A stretch of 64,000 bases of DNA from Chryseobacterium rhizoplanae. GTDB lineage: Bacteria > Bacteroidota > Bacteroidia > Flavobacteriales > Weeksellaceae. The stretch covers positions 186,001 through 250,000 of the forward strand of contig NZ_FXTC01000003.1 of NCBI RefSeq assembly GCF_900182655.1. The letters run 5' to 3'. The translations under genes were made by a program, and so were the position numbers. Under the pieces are notes generated by a model. That model did not search any database. It was not told the origin of the DNA and saw nothing but the letters and a program-made list of their open reading frames with translations. Shown piece by piece: positions 6,686 through 14,097 of the stretch (the first letter of the stretch is position 1; every line of letters starts with the position of its first letter).

Positions 6686-7714
6686 TTAATTTTCAAAATC
6701 CTTATCTGAAACAGCAGCATTTCTTGCTTTGGCCAGCATAGGAATGGAAATCAATCCCATCACCAGCATGATCACAATCTGCAGCGGTAAAGAAATAAAG
6801 GAATAGGTCAATCCCATTTCCCCACCGAAATCAGCACTTTTTCCTACGGATATAAAAAGTGCCATAAAACCATACTTCATCGCAAGGTTATAAGCCCCAA
6901 TACCTCCACTGGCAGGAATAATCATTCCCAATGTTCCTACTACGATAATAAAGAAACCGTCTGCGAAGGTAAATGCAGAGGTTTCCGGAAGTGCAAAGCA
7001 AACCAGATAAGCCGCTAAATAATAACAAATCCAGATTCCTAATGTATAAAGAATGAATTTTCCCTTTTCTTTTAATTTAAAAATTGAAGTGATCCCCTGA
7101 AAAATCCCATCAATAAAGTTGACAATTTTTCCTAAAAAGGGAATTCCTGAAAGTTTCTTCTTGAATACGAAAAATAAAACAGTTCCTGCAATCAGAATTG
7201 AAAGGATCAATACAATCTTATTAGGATTCATACTGATTCCTGAATTTTTATAGAACGACAGAATTGCATCATATTTAAACAATAAAGTCAATCCTAAAAA
7301 ACCGAGCATACATATCAGGTCTACCACTCTTTCCAAAATGATCGTTCCAAAAGATTTGTCCACAGGTACTTTTTCTACCCCATACAAAGCCGTAGCTCTT
7401 GCCACTTCACCACTCCTCGGAATGGTAAGGTTCATCAGATATCCAAATGATATAGACCAAAGAGAATTGGAGTTAGAAATTTTGTATCCCATGGGTTCCA
7501 GCATCAGGTTCCAGCGAATGGCCCTAAACCAATACGCAAGAAGACCAAATACAGATGCAAACAGTACCCAAAGATAATTCGCTTTTGCCAGAGACTTCTG
7601 AATGACTTTAAAATCGAGGCCTCTTAAGGCAAGCCATAAAAAAAAGCTTGCAAAAGCAAGCGATATTACTATTGTTACTATTGATTTTACCGGACTTTTT
7701 GATGTTTTCTCCAT
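6686..7714 (-). CDS. flippase-like membrane protein (LPG synthase TM-region family, UPF0104)
   Basis: 342-aa integral membrane protein with about eight hydrophobic helices. It resembles the membrane domain of lysyl-phosphatidylglycerol synthases without the aminoacyl transferase domain. Family features include YWFRAIRWNLML near residue 63, a PRSGEVARATAL block (about 98-110) and the LERVVDL segment (about 127-133). A role in lipid translocation or glycolipid synthesis is plausible for the family but the substrate is unknown. It starts 3 nt after panD ends, so both are probably made from one transcript driven by the panD promoter. Confidence 0.85.
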   Translation of the reverse strand: MEKTSKSPVKSIVTIVISLAFASFFLWLALRGLDFKVIQKSLAKANYLWVLFASVFGLLAYWFRAIRWNLMLEPMGYKISNSNSLWSISFGYLMNLTIPRSGEVARATALYGVEKVPVDKSFGTIILERVVDLICMLGFLGLTLLFKYDAILSFYKNSGISMNPNKIVLILSILIAGTVLFFVFKKKLSGIPFLGKIVNFIDGIFQGITSIFKLKEKGKFILYTLGIWICYYLAAYLVCFALPETSAFTFADGFFIIVVGTLGMIIPASGGIGAYNLAMKYGFMALFISVGKSADFGGEMGLTYSFISLPLQIVIMLVMGLISIPMLAKARNAAVSDKDFEN

Positions 7715-7717
7715 GTA

Positions 7718-8068
7718 CTAGGTAAGAAGATTTGTTTTTTCATCCGGGAAAACGATCTTTGGCTGGAAGTCTTTAGCCTCTTCCGGGGTCATCTGCGCAT
7801 AAGCAATAACAATGATAATATCATCTTTCTGTACTTTTCTTGCTGCGGGCCCGTTCAGACATACTTCTCCGGATTTTCTTTTTCCTTTGATAACGTACGT
7901 GTCAAAACGTTCTCCGTTGTTCACATTCACAATATAGACCCTTTCTCCCACTACCAGACCGGCAGCTTCAATAAGATCTTCATCTATTGTTATACTTCCT
8001 ATATAATTAAGGTCAGAGGCAGTTACTCTCACCCTATGAATCTTAGACTTGAAAACTTCTATTAACAT
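7718..8068 (-). CDS. panD: aspartate 1-decarboxylase
   Basis: Pyruvoyl-dependent enzyme converting L-aspartate to beta-alanine for pantothenate and coenzyme A synthesis. The 116-aa proenzyme has the family self-cleavage site: Gly24-Ser25 in [10 protein letters not shown], where Ser25 becomes the pyruvoyl group. K9, H11 and R12 in SKIHRVRVT and the RFDTYVI segment are as expected. Length is normal. The start codon lies four bases after a TAAATTTG box, predicting a leaderless mRNA. The flippase-like gene follows 3 nt after the stop. Other pan genes are not in the window. Confidence 0.96.
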   Translation of the reverse strand: MLIEVFKSKIHRVRVTASDLNYIGSITIDEDLIEAAGLVVGERVYIVNVNNGERFDTYVIKGKRKSGEVCLNGPAARKVQKDDIIIVIAYAQMTPEEAKDFQPKIVFPDEKTNLLT

Positions 8069-8072
8069 GTTG

Positions 8073-8080
8073 CAAATTTA
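8073..8080 (-). promoter_or_regulatory. -7 box directly before panD
   Basis: Minus strand reads TAAATTTG followed by CAAC and then the panD ATG, a 4-nt gap consistent with a leaderless transcript. Confidence 0.55.
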
Positions 8081-8403
8081 TTAATAAAAATTAATAAATC
8101 AGGTCTTTAGTATCATTTAAAAACTCCCACAAACACAGGCGTTTAATTTCACAGAACACAAGGATTCCGAAAATTACTTATAGATTTAATAATCATATGG
8201 TCAAAAAAATTAATTGTTTATACGAAATTTAGGATTTAATAAATACGAAAAATAATATTAACTTTTTGCTAAAGTCAATAAACATAAGCATTTGGCATGA
8301 TTTTAGTAACCTGTAACGTAGATTTTCTGTAAAAAGTGGAATTATCATATTTGAACTGATTTCCCCGAAAAGCAAAAAAATTTTACAAGTTTTAATAAAA
8401 AAA
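8081..8403. other. AT-rich intergenic stretch without gene
   Basis: About 320 bp between the panD promoter and the HU promoter. Apart from flanking promoters I see no convincing ORF, hairpin with T-tail or repeat. One open frame on the minus strand (60 codons) has a low-complexity composition and no family resemblance. Confidence 0.5.
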
Positions 8404-8433
8404 TTGCACAATTAGAAAATAGTATTATATTTG
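8404..8433 (+). promoter_or_regulatory. promoter of HU gene
   Basis: TTG at 8404-8406 and TATATTTG at 8426-8433 are separated by 19 bp, the best match to the Bacteroidota promoter consensus in the window, as expected for a highly expressed gene. The leader is about 30 nt and AT-rich. Confidence 0.75.
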
Positions 8434-8467
8434 CTATAATTACGAACTAACTTTAATATTAAAAATT

Positions 8468-8758
8468 ATGAACAAGTCTGAATTAATCGACGCAATCGCT
8501 AAAGATGCAGGTATCACTAAAGTTGCAGCAAAAGCTGCTTTAGAATCTTTCATTGGTAACGTAACTACTACATTAAAGAAAAAAGACGGAAAAGTGTCTT
8601 TAGTAGGTTTCGGTACTTTCTCAGTAGCTGAGAGAGCTGCTAGACAAGGGATTAACCCTGCAACTAAAAAACCGATCAAGATCGCTGCTAAAAAAGTTGC
8701 TAAATTTAAAGCTGGAGCTGATTTATCAAATGCAGTTTCAGGTGCTAAGAAAAAATAA
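8468..8758 (+). CDS. HU family DNA-binding protein
   Basis: 96-aa histone-like protein that bends and compacts nucleoid DNA as a dimer. The whole HU fold is visible: helices MNKSELIDAIAKDAGITKVAAKAAL, then GKVSLVGFGTFSVAERAAR, and the DNA-contacting arm with the conserved GINPATKKPIKIAAKKVAKF (about residues 61-80). It has a strong promoter upstream and an intrinsic terminator 25 bp downstream, so it is a single-gene unit. Codon use is rich in preferred codons, consistent with high expression. Confidence 0.96.
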   Translation: MNKSELIDAIAKDAGITKVAAKAALESFIGNVTTTLKKKDGKVSLVGFGTFSVAERAARQGINPATKKPIKIAAKKVAKFKAGADLSNAVSGAKKK

Positions 8759-8782
8759 TCATTCAGATTAAAAAAATTCAAG

Positions 8783-8810
8783 GGCTGTTTCTTAGAAATA
8801 GCCTTTTTTT
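8783..8810 (+). terminator. intrinsic terminator of the HU gene
   Basis: Stem GGCTGTTTC/GAAATAGCC (one G-U) with a 3-nt loop and a run of seven T. Confidence 0.85.
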
Positions 8811-8865
8811 ATTTTAAATAGTGGAAGAAATTAAACCATTAAGAAACTTTAAGCAATTAAGAATT

Positions 8866-8988
<123 letters not shown>

Positions 8989-9082
8989 TTTATTTTACAA
9001 ACCGGATCAAGATTATTAAGCAATAGGAGGCAATCATAATTAATTAACCAATTAATTATGTTTAGAGTTAAACATTCAATAG

Positions 9083-9162
9083 GAACGGGCTATAATCCTG
9101 AGCTTAGTCGAAGGGAGCCCGTTCAAAAACATCATCAGTTCTGATGGCTTCAGCCAAAACTT
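9083..9162. repeat. composite dispersed repeat, copy 2 (inverted)
   Basis: Its 41-bp unit at 9083-9123 is an exact reverse complement of 5765-5805, and it is followed by a diverged GCCAAAACTTTA segment matching the other half of copy 1. No gene is interrupted here. Confidence 0.85.
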
Positions 9163-9220
9163 TAAAGGGCTTTAGGCAGTCTCATTTCCATTACTTTTCA
9201 AAATAAATAAGCTGTAGAAT

Positions 9221-9291
9221 ATTAAGTTTCGGCTAAAGCCTTTATCATTGTTATAAATAAATAAGCGGGCTAAAGCCCGCTTCTATTGATA
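9221..9291 (+). repeat. dispersed repeat, copy 2 without expansion
   Basis: Direct copy of the element at 8866-8988, ending in a perfect GCGGGC-TAAA-GCCCGC hairpin. It shows what the locus looks like without the TTA expansion. Confidence 0.75.
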
Positions 9292-9374
9292 GTACAAAGT
9301 TTTATATTTTCAGTATTCGTTTTATGATAAAACGATTATCTTTAATTTCTAGCTTCTAATATCTAATTCCCCAT

Positions 9375-10016
9375 TTAAGGAGCCAGTCTTGAAATCTTCC
9401 AATCCAGATCTTCCAGCTGATAAATAATTCTGTCATGAAGACGGTTGGGCCTGCCCTGCCAGAATTCAATCTCATAAGGTCTTGCCAGATATCCGCCCCA
9501 ATTAGAAGGTCTTGGAACTTCAGTATTTTCATATTCTTTTTCCAGTTCTTTTAATTTATCTTCCAAAAACTCTCTGTTTGGAATCACCTGGCTCTGTGGA
9601 GATACTACAGCTCCCAATTGGCTTCCTTTAGGCCTTGAATGGAAATAACCATCACTTAAGTTTTCCGCAAGTTTCTCAAGATCTGCTTTAATGATGATTT
9701 GTCTTTCAAGATTAGGCCAGAAGAAATGCAGGCATGCTTTATGATTGTTTTCTATTGCTTTTCCCTTTCGGCTGTTGTAGTTGGTATAAAAAATAAATCC
9801 TTCATGGGTATATGCTTTAAGAAGCACCATTCTTGTTCTCGGGCACCCATCTTCCTCTACTGTAGAAACAGCCATAGCATTGGATTCTGAGATCATTGGG
9901 CTCTCACTGGCCTCCAAAAACCAGTCTCTGAACTGCTCAATTGGATTTTGTTTTATCTCACTTTCAATAAGTTGGGATTTCTCGTACACTTTTCTTTTGT
10001 CGTGCAGGTTTTCCAT
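9375..10016 (-). CDS. pdxH: pyridoxamine 5'-phosphate oxidase
   Basis: FMN enzyme oxidising pyridoxine or pyridoxamine 5'-phosphate to pyridoxal 5'-phosphate, the last step of vitamin B6 synthesis and salvage. 213 aa, normal length. FMN- and substrate-site blocks are in order: EDGCPRTRMVLLKAYTHEGFIFYTNYNSRKG, then FFWPNLERQI, the SRPKGSQLGAVVSPQSQ segment and the C-terminal EFWQGRPNRLHDRI signature (about residues 184-197). It is divergent from yqgE with only 24 bp between the start codons. The 3' side runs into the repeat region. Confidence 0.95.
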   Translation of the reverse strand: MENLHDKRKVYEKSQLIESEIKQNPIEQFRDWFLEASESPMISESNAMAVSTVEEDGCPRTRMVLLKAYTHEGFIFYTNYNSRKGKAIENNHKACLHFFWPNLERQIIIKADLEKLAENLSDGYFHSRPKGSQLGAVVSPQSQVIPNREFLEDKLKELEKEYENTEVPRPSNWGGYLARPYEIEFWQGRPNRLHDRIIYQLEDLDWKISRLAP

Positions 10017-10029
10017 AAATATTTTTTAT

Positions 10030-10037
10030 TAAATTTG
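10030..10037 (+). promoter_or_regulatory. -7 box directly before yqgE
   Basis: TAAATTTG ends three bases before the ATG at 10041 and lies inside the 24-bp pdxH-yqgE spacer; predicts a leaderless mRNA and fixes the start. Confidence 0.55.
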
Positions 10038-10040
10038 AGT

Positions 10041-10589
10041 ATGAATCACTCATACAAAGGTAAAATATTAATCTCGACACCTGACATTTCCGGCGATATT
10101 TTTTCAAGATCGGTAGTGCTGGTTATTGAACATAATGAAAGTGGTGCATTTGGTTTGATACTGAATAAAAAGAACAGCCAGATGAGCACCAGGTTCAAAG
10201 ATTTTTTTGACTTTAAAATTGAGGTGTATGACGGAGGTCCTGTGGAGAACGACAAAGTGTTTTTTATTGTAAAAGGTAAAAGGGTTACTGAGATCTATAC
10301 AGACATCACAGATGAATATTATCTTACAGAAGATATTGAACGCATCATCAATGCTGTTTTGAGCAGCGAACTGGATATTGAGCACATCAAAATATTTTCA
10401 GGCTATTCAGGATGGTCTCCGGGCCAGCTTGACACTGAAGTTCAAAGAAAAATGTGGACGGTAGTAGATGTGTATAATCTGGATTATACGCTTCCAAACG
10501 ATCAAACTCTCTGGAAATCTATTATGCAGAATCTTGGTGGTGAATTTCTTCTTTGGGCCAATTCTCCTGAAGACATTTCGCTGAATTAG
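10041..10589 (+). CDS. YqgE/AlgH family protein
   Basis: 182-aa cytoplasmic protein of the UPF0301 family, with KILISTPDISGDIFSRSVVLVIEHNESGAFGLILNK at the N-terminus and the FSGYSGWSPGQLDTE signature (about residues 119-133). Biochemical function is not established; AlgH was named as a regulator in Pseudomonas. The frame is open further upstream (to 9948), but that part overlaps pdxH and lacks family similarity. The ATG at 10041 starts directly after a TAAATTTG box. Confidence 0.92.
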   Translation: MNHSYKGKILISTPDISGDIFSRSVVLVIEHNESGAFGLILNKKNSQMSTRFKDFFDFKIEVYDGGPVENDKVFFIVKGKRVTEIYTDITDEYYLTEDIERIINAVLSSELDIEHIKIFSGYSGWSPGQLDTEVQRKMWTVVDVYNLDYTLPNDQTLWKSIMQNLGGEFLLWANSPEDISLN

Positions 10590-10691
10590 TGTGTCATTTT
10601 CATGACAATCAGACAATTAACAAACTTTAAGATTCCTTTAACCAATTTTAAAGAAAGTTTTTCCGTTCTTTGAAAAACTAAAATCACTGAT

Positions 10692-11273
10692 ATGAAAGGT
10701 ATTACATTACTTGCTTTATCAATATTTTCTACCGCATTTTTATCATTTACCCCAGTTAACAAAAAATACATTGTCATAGATGCCGGTCATGGCGGAAATG
10801 ATTTTGGGGCTACACATGGTGAAATTCGTGAAAAAAATATATCGTTAAGTATTGCTAAGGAAATCCAGAAGATCAATGAAAGCCAGGATAAATATGAAAT
10901 TATTCTGACAAGGGATTCTGACACGTATCCTTCTCTTTCTGAAAGGACAGCTCAGATCAATAAACTTAATCCTGAAATGGCCATTTCACTCCATGTCAAC
11001 ACTTCTGCTGAACAAGAGAGGTCTGATAACGGTTTTGAGGTGTATGTTCAGAATTCTGATGTTTCAAAGGAGCTTGCCGGAAAAATTTATAAGAAATTCA
11101 ATGCCCGTAAAATATCAGAGAGCAATCTTCACATTTTAAGAGAAACTAAAGCACCTGCCGTATTGGTAGAACTTGGGTTCATCAATAATTCTGAAAACAG
11201 GAATTATATAACAAGTGAAAAAGGGCAGAAAGAAATCGCACAGAAATTTGTTGAAATCATCAACGAATACTAA
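10692..11273 (+). CDS. N-acetylmuramoyl-L-alanine amidase (Amidase_3)
   Basis: 193-aa zinc hydrolase cutting the amide bond between MurNAc and the peptide stem of peptidoglycan. A signal peptide covers about residues 1-20 (GITLLALSIFSTAFLSF), so it acts in the periplasm. Zinc and catalytic motifs follow: IDAGHGGNDFGA (His33), Glu near residue 44, SLHVNTS (His near 99), and the C-terminal VLVELGFINN with the catalytic Glu. It has no SPOR or LysM domain, so it is the minimal catalytic form. A shared terminator separates it from the convergent gene downstream. Confidence 0.92.
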   Translation: MKGITLLALSIFSTAFLSFTPVNKKYIVIDAGHGGNDFGATHGEIREKNISLSIAKEIQKINESQDKYEIILTRDSDTYPSLSERTAQINKLNPEMAISLHVNTSAEQERSDNGFEVYVQNSDVSKELAGKIYKKFNARKISESNLHILRETKAPAVLVELGFINNSENRNYITSEKGQKEIAQKFVEIINEY

Positions 11274-11305
11274 ATAAATAAACAATTTCTGATTTAATCA
11301 GAATA

Positions 11306-11349
11306 AAACCCGGTAAAGGACTTCTGGAACTTTGTTGTTTACCGGGTTT
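11306..11349. terminator. bidirectional terminator
   Basis: Perfect 12-bp stem AAACCCGGTAAA/TTTACCGGGTTT with a 20-nt loop between the convergent amidase and class IV aminotransferase-like genes, with T-rich DNA on the right and A-rich on the left. Confidence 0.75.
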
Positions 11350-11357
11350 GTCAATTT

Positions 11358-12173
11358 TTATTGATTAAAACTTTTCTTCCAGCTTTCTACTAATTCTGAG
11401 AAACGGGAGTTTTCAAAAGTCTTATTTCTAATCTTACCTACAGAAAATATACCTTTCTCTTCAGAAATCATTAAAATTTCTTCAGCTTTCTGAGATTCAA
11501 ATGCGATAATTTCGTGTTCCTGAATATCAGCAAGGTTATTTTTATGTAAAAAAGTCACAAAGTTTTCCATCAAAGGAGAAATGTAAGCTCCTTCAGTCTG
11601 CTTTGGCACTTTAATAACGTCACCTTCTAAAAAAAGAAGATTTCCGGCAGTAGTACGTGCTATCCTTTTGTTGGGATTAAGAAGAATAACGTCATCAAGG
11701 TCGTTTTCCTGGGCATAGATCGCTCCGTAGATATTTTCCGGGCAGTGAACTCTGATATTGCTCAGAAGGTTGTTATTAACGTTAATTTCCTTAATCAGAT
11801 CCAATTCTAAAGGTCTTTGATGAACTGCCAGCACATCCGCCATTTCTGAAACTTCGTAGAAATAGGAAACAGAAGATTTCGCCAATGTTACGCCGTCATT
11901 ATTCCTGAACACCTGGAAATTGATAATTCCGTTCTTTACTCCTTTACCTTCAATAATTTCTTTTTGAAAAAGAGTCTGGAAAAACTCCAGGGTGTAAGTT
12001 AAAGGAATATTCATTCTCATCTTTCTCATGGAAGCCATCAGGAAAAAATAGCATTCTTCGTCCATGATCAATCCACCATTTCTTACAAAGAAAGAAACTT
12101 TCACTGAGTCGCCCCAAAGGAAGGCTCTGTTCTTTACATTTAACTCGTCTGATGTAAAATATTGATTTTCCAA
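11358..12173 (-). CDS. class IV aminotransferase-like protein, probably catalytically degenerate
   Basis: 271-aa protein with the fold-type IV PLP-enzyme layout seen in branched-chain aminotransferase and aminodeoxychorismate lyase: NRAFLWGDSVKVSFFVRNG at the N-terminus, then DDVILLNPNKRIARTTAGNLLFLEGD (about 160-185). By my alignment the PLP-binding lysine position is Arg141 (LLSNIRVHCPENI) and the Glu that contacts the PLP ring nitrogen is Arg173 (RIARTT). Both changes would abolish ordinary transamination. The start appears to be TTG at 12171-12173. The START-like gene upstream (78 bp) is in the same direction. Function unknown. Confidence 0.7.
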   Translation of the reverse strand: MENQYFTSDELNVKNRAFLWGDSVKVSFFVRNGGLIMDEECYFFLMASMRKMRMNIPLTYTLEFFQTLFQKEIIEGKGVKNGIINFQVFRNNDGVTLAKSSVSYFYEVSEMADVLAVHQRPLELDLIKEINVNNNLLSNIRVHCPENIYGAIYAQENDLDDVILLNPNKRIARTTAGNLLFLEGDVIKVPKQTEGAYISPLMENFVTFLHKNNLADIQEHEIIAFESQKAEEILMISEEKGIFSVGKIRNKTFENSRFSELVESWKKSFNQ

Positions 12174-12251
12174 TTTTTGATGTGATTTATTTACAAAAAA
12201 ATAATGAACGATAAATCGTTCATCAGTTTTATCATTTAATATAGCCCGGTA

Positions 12252-12638
12252 TTATGCCGCACCTAATTTTATTCTCAGGTTTTCAATAAGATTTTCCCAA
12301 TACATTGCATTTTCCTCTTCATCACCTTCTTCACAAAAGTCTGTAATATTTAAAGCCAGATCTTCTGTAATATCATCAATTGTGATAGTCATTTCAAAGA
12401 AATTTTTTGTTCCTTCATCTTCTTCCCATCTGAAACGCACGAAACCTTCAGGCTTATATCTGATCAAAGTGGCCTTCTCAGCAGGTCCTCCACCCCAGCT
12501 AAAAAAGAAATCATCGCCTTTCTCTGTTACCTCATCCGCAAACCATTCAGACAATCCTTCTGCAGTCGCCAGATATTCGTATAAAATCTCTGATAAACAG
12601 TGCATTGGAAATTCGTAATGGACTTTATGTTTCGCCAT
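12252..12638 (-). CDS. START-like domain protein (SRPBCC superfamily)
   Basis: 128-aa soluble protein with a Bet v1/START-like layout: a first strand HKVHYEFPM, the helix LYEYLATAEGLSEWFADEV resembling AHSA1 proteins, strands FFFSWGGGPAEKATLIRYKPEGFVRFRWEEDEG and a C-terminal long helix (MYWENLIENLRIKL). The domain makes a hydrophobic cavity for a lipid or other ligand, unidentified here. It is very acidic. It precedes the degenerate class IV aminotransferase gene on the same strand. Confidence 0.75.
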   Translation of the reverse strand: MAKHKVHYEFPMHCLSEILYEYLATAEGLSEWFADEVTEKGDDFFFSWGGGPAEKATLIRYKPEGFVRFRWEEDEGTKNFFEMTITIDDITEDLALNITDFCEEGDEEENAMYWENLIENLRIKLGAA

Positions 12639-12795
12639 ATAATCTTTGTTTTATCGTCCCGCAATATATAAATTAATTTTTTTATTACGCAAAAAAACAA
12701 TTACTTTTTTAAAGAATCAGTATGATATTTATCACGGGATTTAAATCCTTATTCTATTAATTTTTAATGGCTAAAACTGTCATGTAAAGCATAAA

Positions 12796-12822
12796 AAAAT
12801 CTCTCCGGGAAGGAGAGATTTT
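12796..12822 (-). terminator. terminator of the class III aminotransferase gene
   Basis: Stem GGAGAGATTTT/AAAATCTCTCC with a 5-nt loop; on the minus strand it starts 5 nt after the stop codon and is followed by a T7 run. Confidence 0.8.
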
Positions 12823-12826
12823 ATCT

Positions 12827-14008
12827 TTAATTTTCGTTCAGGATATCAAGGATAATCTGACATCCTTCTCTGATTTCATCTTTAGATAATGTAAGCGGCG
12901 GAGAAATTCTCAGGTATTCATTTCTGTACAGCTGCCAGAAAACAACAAGTCCTTTTTCCATACATTTTTTCGCCACTTCCAACGTATATTCCGGTGTTCC
13001 GAGATTCACGGCAAGCATTAGACCTTTGCCATTGATATTTTTAATTTTAGGATGAACTAAAAGTTCTCTGAACAGTTGTTCTTTTTCTTCCACCTCATCC
13101 ATCAGCCCGCTGTCCAGCACTTCTTTTAAAGTAGCGTAACTTGCGGCTGCAATCAACGGGTTTCCTCCAAAAGTAGTAATATGACCAAGCTTTGGTGAGT
13201 GTGATAAGCTTTCCATGATTTCTCTGGAACTCATAAAAGCTCCTACAGGAACTCCTCCTCCCATTCCTTTACCCATTACCAGGATATCCGGAACAATTCC
13301 AAAGTGCTCAAAAGAAAATAACTTTCCTGTTCTTCCAAATCCGGGTTGGATTTCATCTAAAATCAAAAGAGCACCTACTTCTTCACATCTTCTCTTCAGT
13401 TTGATCAGATAGTCTTGATCAGGAACCAGAAACCCTGCTGCTCCCTGAATGGTCTCAAGAATGACACACGCTGTTTTCTCAGTGATTTTATCGAAATCTT
13501 TTTCATTATTAAATTCAATGAAAGAAACCATCGGTAATAAGGGACGGAATTCTCTTTTATGCGTTTCATTTCCTGAAACACTCAAAGCCCCATGGGTATT
13601 TCCGTGATAAGAGTCTTTAAAGGAAACAATTTCTTCTCTCCCTGTATATCGTTTTGCCAGTTTCAGGCTTCCGTCAATAGCTTCGGCACCACTGTTTACA
13701 AGATAGGTAACTTCTAAAGGCTCCGGGGTAGCTTCTGCAAGCAGCTTGCATAGGGCAACAGGCTTTTCCTGGGCATATTCGCCATACACCATTACGTGAA
13801 GGTATTTATCTGCCTGTTCTTTAATTGCATTTACGATCTTAGGATGTGAATGCCCCAGCGTATTGGCAGAAACTCCTGCTACAAAGTCAAGATATCTTTT
13901 TCCGTCTGTACCGTAAATATAGCTTCCTTCTGCTTTTTCAACTTCAAAACCTGCCGCAAATTTTGTGGTTTGAGCCTGATATATAAAAAAATCTTTATGC
14001 ATTTCCAT
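12827..14008 (-). CDS. class III pyridoxal-phosphate aminotransferase (acetylornithine/ornithine type)
   Basis: 393-aa PLP enzyme. Landmarks in order: the N-terminal YIYGTDGKRYLDFVAGVSANTLGHSHP, the NSGAEAIDGSLKLAKRYTGR cofactor block, SYHGNTHGALS, LLILDEIQPGFGRTG (PLP-contacting Asp) and MGKGMGGGVPVGAF with the Schiff-base lysine in GKGMGGG. It belongs with acetylornithine, succinylornithine or lysine aminotransferases; annotation as a generic aspartate aminotransferase family protein is safest because no arg genes are adjacent. ATG at 14008 is used; the frame is open from a TTG three codons earlier, and an ATG at 14002 is also possible. Confidence 0.88.
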   Translation of the reverse strand: MEMHKDFFIYQAQTTKFAAGFEVEKAEGSYIYGTDGKRYLDFVAGVSANTLGHSHPKIVNAIKEQADKYLHVMVYGEYAQEKPVALCKLLAEATPEPLEVTYLVNSGAEAIDGSLKLAKRYTGREEIVSFKDSYHGNTHGALSVSGNETHKREFRPLLPMVSFIEFNNEKDFDKITEKTACVILETIQGAAGFLVPDQDYLIKLKRRCEEVGALLILDEIQPGFGRTGKLFSFEHFGIVPDILVMGKGMGGGVPVGAFMSSREIMESLSHSPKLGHITTFGGNPLIAAASYATLKEVLDSGLMDEVEEKEQLFRELLVHPKIKNINGKGLMLAVNLGTPEYTLEVAKKCMEKGLVVFWQLYRNEYLRISPPLTLSKDEIREGCQIILDILNEN

Positions 14009-14068
14009 TGTCTCCAAAATTTCAGCAAAGCTATAAAAGATTCACTAAAGGTTAAAATTAATCCACAA

Positions 14069-14094
14069 AAAAGACCAGCGAGTACTGGTCTTTT
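14069..14094 (-). terminator. terminator of the fur-ostA unit
   Basis: Stem AAAAGACCAG/CTGGTCTTTT with a 6-nt loop, placed 4 nt after the ostA-like stop on the minus strand. Confidence 0.8.
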
Positions 14095-14097
14095 GTA

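Noticed and set aside
8229..8411. 60-codon frame on the minus strand in the panD-HU spacer
   Set aside because: Low-complexity AT-driven composition, no promoter or homology; a chance ORF.
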